DNA of 64,000 bases, taken from the NCBI GenBank assembly GCA_029378245.1, contig JARKIF010000002.1:2294001-2358000 (forward strand), read 5' to 3'. A program made the translations under genes and the position numbers. Below are positions 56,452-64,000 of this stretch, piece by piece. The stretch's first letter is position 1. Every line of letters begins with the position of its first letter. Below the pieces are notes generated by a model. It was not told where the DNA came from. It was given only the letters and a program-made list of their open reading frames with translations, and did not search any database. Source of the stretch: Roridomyces roridus (lineage: Eukaryota; Basidiomycota; Agaricomycetes; Agaricales; Mycenaceae).

Positions 56452-57017
56452 ATGTCTCTCGTCGTGCCCGAGGCGCACCAGCAGTTCCAGCACATTCTCC
56501 GTCTGCTCAACACTAATGTCGACGGAAAGCGCAAAATCATGTATGCCCTGACGGAGATCAAGGGTGTCGGTCGCCGTTACTCCAACCTTGTCTGCAAAAA
56601 GGCCGATGTCGACCTGAACAAGCGGTGTGTTTTTTTGGCCGTGTTTCTGGGTTGAATTCTGACCATGCCCAGCGCCGGTGACCTCAACTCGGACGAGCTC
56701 GAGCGCATCGTCACCATCATCCAGAACCCTACGCAGTTCAAGATCCCAACATGGTTCCTGAACAGGCAAAAGGACATTGTCGACGGCAAAAACTCGCAGA
56801 TCCTGTCCAACGGTGTCGACTCGAAGCTCCGTGACGATCTTGAGCGTCTAAAGAAAATCCGTGCCCACCGTGGTCTGCGTCACTACTGGGGCTTGCGTGT
56901 TCGTGGTCAACACACCAAGACGACTGGTGAATATACTCTCTCTCCTTCATCCGTCTCTCTCATATGCATTCAGGTCGTCGTGGAAAGACCGTCGGTGTGT
57001 CCAAGAAGCGTGGTTAG
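56452..57017 (+). CDS. RPS18: Small ribosomal subunit protein uS13 (Rps18)
   Basis: The exons encode [61 protein letters not shown] and [20 protein letters not shown], ending [14 protein letters not shown] with TAG at 57015-57017. That covers the whole family from end to end. Introns at 56625-56672 and about 56927-56973. A head protein of the 40S subunit, contacting 5S rRNA of the 60S side. Confidence 0.96.
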
Positions 57018-57115
57018 GCTACTCGTACATGTCCGTATACTACTGCCCTATGCGTCATGCTTTCCAGAAATTTCGCCCATGTCCGAGAATCATGTGACTA
57101 TAAGAAGGGTCCTCC

Positions 57116-57617
57116 ATGTACCTCAATGCAATGTCCCTACCTCACAGGCACCCCTGGTTCGCAAAGCCCACTAAGCGCAAACGCAACGAGCCGGATTCTG
57201 CTCGCCCTGACGACGAGCCCCGTGCCAAACGACGCCGCTCGCTCGAGCATGGCTTTGCCAACATGTCCCTCGAGCCGCCGCCCTCGCAGCCGCGTCCTGC
57301 TACTCCCCCCATACGTGAAATAACCATGAAACTCTCGACTTGGTACGAACCAGAACCTGACAGTGAGTCTTTCACGCCTCTCTCGCTTCCTTGTTCTCAA
57401 TTTCACAGGAATTGTCATCACGGACCTAGAAAACTATTCAGACGATGAAGCAGACGCGTCAGACGCGCCCTTCATCCCACCCATGATCTTGAAGGCTCTC
57501 ACGACGCGTCCGTTGATACCTCCTTCCCCTTCGCCCAACTCTCAAGCCCTCGTGCTCTTTCGGCCTCTTGCTTCGCAGATAAAACCAGACGACGACGCAA
57601 TGGATGTAGAGCCATAG
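57116..57617 (+). CDS. Small Lys/Arg-rich protein, unknown
   Basis: Two exons joined over about 57363-57408. The likely start is the ATG at 57131 ([10 protein letters not shown]), or 57116 in the same frame. The protein has a basic KPTKRKRNE...AKRRRS nuclear-localisation-like stretch, [20 protein letters not shown] and an acidic [17 protein letters not shown], and ends QALVLFRPL...DDDAMDVEP with TAG at 57615-57617. I recall similar short nuclear proteins in basidiomycetes but cannot name a family. It converges on NF-YA with 40 bases between stops. Confidence 0.6.
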
Positions 57618-57657
57618 TGTTACACAAATAATACATATTCTTCAAAGCTCCTCCTCT

Positions 57658-58456
57658 CTACGAACCCGACGGACCGGCTGCAAACTGAATCATGTCTGCA
57701 TCAGAATTCGTGTTGTACATGTCTTGGGCAAAGGTCAAGTGACGATGGCGAGCGTGGGCGTGGGGATGAGGAACGTGGTGCATCTGGATGGGTGCAGCGT
57801 AAGGAGAGTTGAGCTGCACGCCGTGTGAGTGGGGCTGGGAATAGTGGTGGTGCTGCAGTTGATGCTGCTGCAGAGGGTGGTGAGCTTGTTGAGCTGGCTG
57901 CTGCTGCGGCTGCTGCTGCTGGACGGTTGGCTGCTGCTGTGCCTGCTGCGTTTGGGCCGACGGCTGTTGATGCATCGGCGCCATGTCGCGGTAGGCCAGG
58001 TTCATCATCATAGATTCCGAGTGAATGAACGTGTCTGGCTGAATGCCCATGGATGGCATCGCATCCTGCTCGTCCTCGTCCATGTCCTCGTCGTGCTCGG
58101 GGACGGTCGATGGCCCTGCCTCGTCGGCGGTCGGAGATCGCTGCGCTGCTATTTCTTCTGCTGTGAGAAAACGGCCCCCGGGTCCCCGGGGTCGACGCAT
58201 AGCATGCTTGTGGCGGGATTCATGCAGGTAGGGCTTGAAAGATGGTCGGCATTAGAGACGTCGAGTGAAGAGGACGCACCTTGCGTTGCCGTGACAGACG
58301 GTGAAGTTCCTCAAGACGAGCGCGGGCAACGCGACGTTTGAGGATGCGAAAGTACTGCTTTGCATTGACGTAGAGCGGCTCCTCGTCGACGTGAGGAACA
58401 AAGAGGTCGTCGTGCTGAAAGTAGAAGGGGCTCTGATAGTTCGGCAGATCGCTCAT
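57658..58456 (-). CDS. HAP2: CCAAT-binding factor subunit NF-YA (Hap2)
   Basis: It contacts CCAAT boxes together with [41 protein letters not shown] and, after an intron (about 58225-58275), [20 protein letters not shown] form the complete NF-YA1 subunit-interaction helix and NF-YA2 DNA-binding helix. The rest is an acidic patch and a Gln/His-rich activation-like tail ([15 protein letters not shown], then repeated His-Gln), ending [11 protein letters not shown]. It starts 53 bases from the divergent Tho1-like gene. Confidence 0.95.
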
Positions 58457-58509
58457 TGGTTCCTGGCAAAAGCTGGGCAGTGCCAGGGCAGCGTTGAAGC
58501 GCTGAAAGT

Positions 58510-59255
58510 ATGACTAAGCAATCATCAGCCATGCAGGAAAACCTCAACTCGTCGTTGAAGTCTCTCAAAGTAGCAGAGCTGAGAGACATCCTTGCTTCCG
58601 TGGACCAGCCCGCTCCCAAAGCAACAAAGCCCGATCTAATAGCCCGAATTGTTGCCAGCAAAGAGGCAACCGCCGCGTACAATGCGAAATATGCTCCCAA
58701 AGATGACCTCCTCGCTCCCCCTGAAGAGTGCGTAACTCCATCTCTTACCCCGCTTCGTTCTAAATTCCGCAGTCTCGACTGGGACAATGTAAATGCTCCA
58801 GAAGAGTCCGTCGAGCCCGTAAGTCGCGTCGCGTCTTGTGATCAACTCTGACACAGGTCCAGAAACCAACAAAACCTGCCTCGAAACCTGCCGCAGAGGA
58901 ACAGGCCAAACCCGTGGACCCACCACCTCTAACGACCGTCGCGCCCGTGACCACGCCTGCACCCGCGACAAACGACGATGAATTAGAGAAACGCAAAAAG
59001 CGTGCAGAACGCTTCGGAATTCCTCTCGTTGAAGCGCGCCCACCTATATCTAAAAAGGTCGCACCGCCAGCGGCTGCCAAGCAAGTAGATGTACGTGGTA
59101 TCATGTTCACTTTAGACTCGCCGTTCATGTTTCGCAAGGTCGCCGAAAAGCTCGACTCTCGTGCATCCAAATTCGGGACTAAACGCGCGGCCGTTGAAGT
59201 TGACGAAGAGGAGGAATCGCGTCGGAAACGTCGCGCAGAGAGATTCGGGACATGA
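58510..59255 (+). CDS. THO1: SAP-domain mRNA-export protein, Tho1/SARNP-like
   Basis: The SAP domain at residues about 15-50 (SLKSLKVAELRDILASVDQP, then KATKPDLIARIVASK) precedes a Pro/Ala-rich linker and two RAERFG motifs. These are KKRAERFGIPL and RRKRRAERFGT at the very end, the Tho1/MOS11 C-terminal signature. The stop is TGA at 59253-59255. Introns near 58729-58770, 58818-58855 and 59095-59140. Tho1-type proteins bind RNA and the UAP56/Sub2 helicase in nuclear export. Confidence 0.88.
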
Positions 59256-59287
59256 GATCGTTGTAGCCTGTTTTGAATTGTAACTCC

Positions 59288-60579
59288 ATGTCCAACCAGA
59301 AAGAGAACCGCTGGGGCCAATTGTACACACCAATCCAGAATTCTGAAGAGCTCTCGCAACTGCTTGACCACCTTGCCAATGCAGAGACGATAGGGGCGAC
59401 GGACGCTGTCACTTTCCAGCCATGTAAATCCGACATTTCGCAGGATCGCTTTTTTGTTGAAGAATGGGATAAAGGATGGAAATTTCTAGCAGTCGTGCGT
59501 CGTCATAGATGCTCTGGAGACGCGCTGAAGGATCTACAGTGCGACGGACACGCAGGACATGAGACGGTCACCCATGTAGTTGCAACACTTCCAGGCCTCG
59601 TGCGCGACGCTCTCAAAGACAACGATGCCGATCCTGGTTCAATACTGTGCGCTGCCATCGAACAGATTGACGCCCGGATCGGTCAGGACCTTCTCGAGCT
59701 CTTCCCGGACGGCCCAGCTGCCCTCTCTGACGACGAGATCGACACGCTCATCAACGATGACGGCCCCAACTCTGCCAAGGTCCTACGATGCATGCGCGGC
59801 TCTACCGTGCTGGCCGCCCTCATTGGCCCTGATCACGATCTCTGGGTTGCCAGTCTCGGAGACTGCCAGGCCGGTACGCGTTTCCTCGCTGCTCGTGTGC
59901 CCCAATTCAATGTCCCCCTAGTTCTTGGATTCAAGGCTCCATCGGGACAATGGGAATCTCAGATTTTGTCTTCGAATCATAACGGCGCCAATGAAACAGA
60001 GGCGGCGCGTGTTCAGAGTGAACACCCCGGCGAGCCGGAGACCATATTGCGTGGTAAGCACGGTTGTATCTCTACTGTCATCTTGACCGACACGAGATAG
60101 AACGCGTGCTGGGGGCAATTGCCGTTACTCGAGCCGTCGGCGACTTTTTGTTCAAGCTACCGTCGGTTTATACAACACGCGTCTTCATGAACGCGAAACC
60201 CGGTTTCCAGTTCTCCTCCAAGATTGCAGATTTCCTCGGTCGAAACTTGACGCCACCGTATTTGTCCGCGAAATGCGACCTTCAGCATGTGCATCTTCCT
60301 TCGCTGGGTTCATCTGAACCGCCATTCCTTGTTCTCGCTTCAGATGGGCTGATCGACTTGTCTTGCGACACGTACGGCTACGATCATCGCGACCTCACAC
60401 TCATGGCCAAGAAATGGACTCAGGTGCTTGCTCGACAGGAGCGCACAGGGAACGGCGCTCTCTACCTACTGCGAGACGCGATGGGTCAGGACGAGGATTC
60501 CGTGTCGGCCTGGCTAACTGTCGAATCGGATTCAAAATGGATGGATGATATAACCGTGTTGTTTACACCGTTGTTGTAA
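59288..60579 (+). CDS. PP2C-family protein phosphatase
   Basis: A Mn/Mg-dependent serine/threonine phosphatase. The first exon ends KGWKFLAV. The intron (about 59494-59538) leads to CDGHAGHETV, the metal-binding DGHxG motif. RGSTVLAALI, ASLGDCQA, AVTRAVGDF (catalytic core), LASDGLIDL and a terminal DDITVLFTPLL complete motifs I to XI, with the metal-binding Asp residues present. Two further introns at about 59871-59918 and 60053-60100. The layout recalls pyruvate dehydrogenase phosphatase-type PP2C proteins, but no clear mitochondrial presequence is seen (MSNQKENRWGQLY). Confidence 0.88.
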
Positions 60580-60605
60580 GATATAAGTTAACAAATACAG
60601 CAGTC

Positions 60606-62006
60606 CTACCAATTACACCACACATTGCCATAGTTGTCCGACCATGCACCGGTGGACCCGCCACCCTGCTCACCGTCCACACCGCTGTCGATGTACCCGA
60701 CCCCGTAACTTTGTGCCGCATTGAATCGGGGCAGAGGACACTTGAAGCCGAGAAAGTTGGGGCATGCACGGTCCGTGGCCGTGCAAGCCTCGAGACACGG
60801 CAGGAGCTGTGTGTAGTTGTTTCCTGGGGGGAACGCCGAGTTGCGCATATTGGGCGCCTGAGATGGGAGCAGGGCAGCCGCAGCGGGAGCCGTGTCGGGG
60901 TCTGCACAGCGGGGAAAGGAGATCGCGCAGAGCCATGTACGATATGTGCTCTGGCAGTCCTGGCACGTCACAATGGGCGAGTAAAAATCCCTCCCGCACG
61001 CAAAGGTATTGAGAACGGTTGTAAAGTTGGTGAGAACTTCCGTGACGGGGTCGGATATACCAGCAGGAAGATTCGTGCTGTCGTAAACGACCTGCGGAGA
61101 CGGAGGGGGAGGGAGGGGCATCGCATACGCTATCATTGGGCAGTAGGGTAGCCGAGAAACGAGGGGGCAAGAGAAGGAAGCTAGAATAACGACAGGTTAG
61201 CTGGCAATGTTTAATAAGTGGGAAAACTCACAGGATTTGGTCGTGAAGAAGATAGGCCCCGCGACCTTGTGCTGTTCTTGAATGGCATACATGGTGTAAT
61301 TGGTCTTGGCCGTGAGCCCCGTTAGTAGCCACTCTGTCCGCCAGCCCTCGTGATCCCGTAGCCACAGGCTCTCGTTCACGATGGTCCCACTTGATTTCAA
61401 AGAAGTAAGCATGCACGCCGTCTGGGGCATGGATGTCAATGAATTGCTCGTCGGCGACACGACGAGAGTGCAATTCGTCGGGGCCGGGGGCGCTGGTAAA
61501 GATGGGATTGCGGCGGGTAGGCTGTAATTGGGATATGCGGGAATCCCAGTCGTTGGTGCTGAGTACGCGGGCGAGAACAAGAGTGCTGCAGTGCCTGTTG
61601 AGTCGCCAACGAGTGGCTGGGTATCAAGTATCTCGTGTAATGGACCGTCTTGAGACACCCCAATCTCGAACGGCATTTGCCCAGCACCTTCCACGCCGAC
61701 GACGCCACCAGAAGGAAACACCCCTGTCCAGGAGCCCTGCCCTTGGCTCAGGATGATTTCAAAAACATCGTCGCCTCCGCCGGACCCAGGGCTGGCGGTG
61801 GAAGAGCTGTTGGTGACAAAAAACCGCGGAACGGCCGTGTCCAGGTTTCCAGAACACAATGCTACAGAGATTGCGAGCTGAGATGCGGAAGGAAGGGTGA
61901 AGAAGGGCGGGCTCGGGGCAGATTGAGAGTAGACATTGTCGAGGGTGAGCAAGGGGCGGTTCTGGGCTGCTGCTCGGGCTACATGAAGCAATAGCAGGAA
62001 CAGCAT
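60606..62006 (-). CDS. MID1: Stretch-activated calcium channel subunit Mid1
   Basis: A plasma-membrane regulatory partner of the Cch1 channel. MLFLLLLHVARAAAQ is a signal peptide. An N-terminal half rich in Ser/Pro and N-glycosylation sites (NSSS, NYS, NCT, NES, NYT) follows. The C-terminal Cys-rich domain has FACGRDFYSPIVTCQDCQST, WLCAISFPRC, CLEACTATDRACPNFLGFKC and the end GNVWCNW. The spacing of these Cys residues is characteristic of Mid1. The stop is TAG at 60606-60608. An intron lies at about 61180-61230. It starts 49 bases from the divergent Rei1 gene. Confidence 0.92.
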
Positions 62007-62055
62007 GGGTTATGTCATGTCCGACATTGGTAATCACATTTCTTCCTCATCCACC

Positions 62056-63465
62056 ATGTCTTCACCAGAGCTATTCACTTGTCTCTCATGTACAATCGCC
62101 TTCCTGTCCGCAGAGGACCAGCGCACCCATTATCGCTCCGACCACCATAGGTACAACATGAAGCGTCGAGTCGCCGGGTTGCCTCCTGTGAGCGCAGAGC
62201 TCTTCAACCAAAAGGTCATGGATCGTCGTATGGAGACGGCAGTCATGTCGTCTGCCAAGGGCTCCTTCTGCGAACCCTGCAAGTTCGTTGCATGTTACTT
62301 TTTTCCCTTCCTGCACTGATTCCTTCCAGTAAAACTTATACTACTGAAAATGCATATCGCTCCCATATCAACTCGAAGAAACACAAAGAAAACGAGGCCA
62401 AAGCACGCATCGCTCCGTCTCCGGTGGTTCCTGACGAAGTGCCTTCCGCTCCTGTGGAAGCACTGGAGGCTGTCCAGGAAGTTCCACCACCAAAGGTGGT
62501 TTCGTTGGTCGTAGACGGCGATGCCTCCGACAGCGAAATTGACCAAACCATAGACGAAAAGATCGCTGCCGCACGAGCCCGTCTATCACCTCTCTCCTGC
62601 CTCTTTTGCCCGCACACGAGCGCGCTGTTTGAGGATAATCTCACACACATGTCCACCATTCACTCGTTCTTCATCCCGGATGCCGAGTATCTCGTTGATC
62701 TCCAAGGCCTGATATCCTACCTCGGCGAGAAAATCGCCGTCGGCAACCTCTGCATCTACTGCAATGGCAAGGGACGCGAGTTTCGCACGCTCGAGGCCAC
62801 TCGGAAGCACATGCTCGACAAGAGCCACTGCAAGATTGCTTACGATTCCGAGGACGACCGCCTCGAAATATCCGATTTCTACGACTTTACGAGTTCGTAC
62901 CCAGAAGAGACACGCAAAAAGAAAAACAACTCCGAGGACGAGACCGAGGACTGGGAGGATGAGGAGGAGGACGGTGAATCGGCAGACGAGGTGGTAGACG
63001 AGGACGACGAAGATGACTCGGACGAACTCCCCCCCGAGAACGAGATCAGCTATGGTGACTCGAATCTAGAACTTATACTGCCCTCTGGCACGCGCATAGG
63101 GCACCGCAATCTGCGCCGCTACTATCCTCAAACTTTCCCTGGCGCACGCCGGGGCAAGCAGGAGGACCCAGATTCCGGTGCTGCCCTTGTCCGCCGATTG
63201 CTTGCAGACAAGAATTCCGCTTTGGTTCCGCGCAAGGGCGGCTTCGGCGCCTTTGGCGCTGGAACTGATGTGGTCAAAGCCCGCAATCGTGGTGAGGCTC
63301 GAGAAGCTGGCCGGCACGTTCGGGAATTCCGGGATCAGAAGCGACGGGAAGATTTCAAGACGCGCGTCGCCTTTATCAACAACTCACAGAAGCATTTCCG
63401 GGATCCTTGTGAGTTTCTCTTTTCGCATCACACAACGCATCTCATGCCTCTCAGTGTTGCAATAG
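62056..63465 (+). CDS. REI1: 60S ribosome biogenesis zinc-finger protein Rei1
   Basis: A cytoplasmic factor that releases Arx1 and probes the peptide exit tunnel. C2H2 fingers: CLSCTIAFLSAEDQRTHYRS, then FCEPCK/KTYTTENAYRSHINSKKH across an intron (about 62284-62330), CLFCPHTSALFEDNLTHM and CIYCNGKGREF...HMLDKSHCK. A long acidic patch (62935-63040) precedes the conserved C-terminus with LELILPSGTRIGHRNLRRYY. The last intron (63410-63454) supplies the HFRDPLLQ end with TAG at 63463-63465, the tail of Rei1 that enters the exit tunnel. Confidence 0.94.
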
Positions 63466-63550
63466 ATACTTTGTACTTGAGAGATCATTATTCTGGGTAT
63501 ATAAGAACATGCAATGAAATGAAATGCAAAACGAGGGAAGTAGCAGCAAA

Positions 63551-64000
63551 TTAGAATAGATATGCTGCAGGAACAACGCCCTCCTGACCAGTCTGGGGAT
63601 CTCGAGCATACCACCACGCGGGATCTCGGTCGTCCAAGACCTCTACCGCGGAACCTGCAGATATCGGCAGCTCGCCCTCACCCGTGCCGTCGAACGAGTA
63701 TCGTGCTTGAGCTGGCCTGCTCATCTCCTCCGTCATTACCCCACCGATCGCATCTGACGGCGTCTCTGCGCGCATATAGTTGCTGGCATCAGGCGCGAAA
63801 GGATCCTGGTCCGGTGTCGGCGAACCCGTGTCCCGTTGCTTGTCTTCTTTGGAACTGCTGAAGGCAGCAAATGGGCTCGTCCCAATGATCGTTGTCCGCG
63901 TCGCCGCATTGATGTGTTCCAGGAGAGATGAAGGCCGATGATGAGTCGAATCGTCGTCTTCTTCTTCCACCCCATCCAGTTTGTTCAGCTTGTCGTCTCT
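63551..64000 (-). CDS. SH3-domain protein, C-terminal part, cut by window edge
   Basis: The minus-strand frame is open to the right window edge. It reads KLNKLDGVEEEDDDST, HHRPSSLLEHINAATRTTI and GTSPFAAFSSSKED, an acidic and Ser-rich region. The final SH3 domain (about 63725-63555) has ARYSFDGTGEGELPISAGSA, DDRDPAWWYAR and VPAAYLF with TAA at 63551-63553. The N-terminal part is outside. It could be an endocytic or cytokinetic adaptor, but I cannot name it. Confidence 0.75.
   Translation of the reverse strand, partial: RDDKLNKLDGVEEEDDDSTHHRPSSLLEHINAATRTTIIGTSPFAAFSSSKEDKQRDTGSPTPDQDPFAPDASNYMRAETPSDAIGGVMTEEMSRPAQARYSFDGTGEGELPISAGSAVEVLDDRDPAWWYARDPQTGQEGVVPAAYLF

Overview
The window reads as nuclear DNA of a basidiomycete fungus, most likely an agaricomycete. 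Genes are dense and are cut by many 45-60 nt GT-AG introns. Housekeeping orthologues carry fungal signatures such as a chitin synthase fused to a myosin motor, an F-BAR/SH3 ring protein and a MID1 channel subunit. The repeat half carries a Plavaka-type DNA transposase, a family abundant in basidiomycetes. I found no rRNA, tRNA or CRISPR array.

Positions 1-18.5 kb form a transposon graveyard. On the minus strand, 1-2661 is one end of a Ty1/copia element (5' LTR, half-tRNA-like primer site, zinc knuckle, integrase). A solo LTR sits exactly in its protease active-site motif. Up to 11.3 kb there are about eight LTRs of three families (called A, B and C here), three of them with clear 5-bp target duplications. 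There is also a 339-bp MITE, and two nested ~0.87-kb terminal-inverted-repeat (TIR) elements; a third copy disrupts a gene at 17.1 kb. At 9.68-10.36 kb lies an unusual degenerate array of about 20 short units. It is followed by a SWIM/Ulp1-type protease gene split by a solo LTR, and by a Plavaka transposase on the opposite strand, tail to tail. A serine/arginine-rich gene of unknown function (15.96-18.52 kb) is broken by a stop codon and a TIR element.

From 18.9 kb to the right edge the sequence is a compact euchromatic block with no transposons. In order: chitin synthase with myosin motor (-), eIF3c (-), OM14-like membrane protein (-), CLIP-170-like CAP-Gly protein (-), Rpn8 (+), mitochondrial EF-G1 (+), RING-CH membrane ligase (-), eIF2-gamma (-), Erd2 (-), F-BAR/SH3 protein (-), mitochondrial bL28 (+), alanyl-tRNA synthetase (-), mitochondrial bL34 (+), CLASP-type TOG protein (-), Spt5 (+), Sec13 (+), ribosomal protein uS13/Rps18 (+), a small unknown gene (+), NF-YA/Hap2 (-), Tho1-like SAP protein (+), PP2C phosphatase (+), Mid1 (-), Rei1 (+) and the 3' end of an SH3 gene (-). 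Translation genes, cytosolic and mitochondrial, recur through the block, and many neighbours share divergent promoters of 35-100 bp or have stop codons 20-45 bp apart.

The most unusual observations are: twin, nearly identical introns in the two zinc knuckles of the CLIP-170-like gene; the tandem array next to the Ulp1/Plavaka pair; the nested TIR family with 6-bp duplications; and a cluster of single-base frame breaks confined to the adjacent TOG and Spt5 genes.
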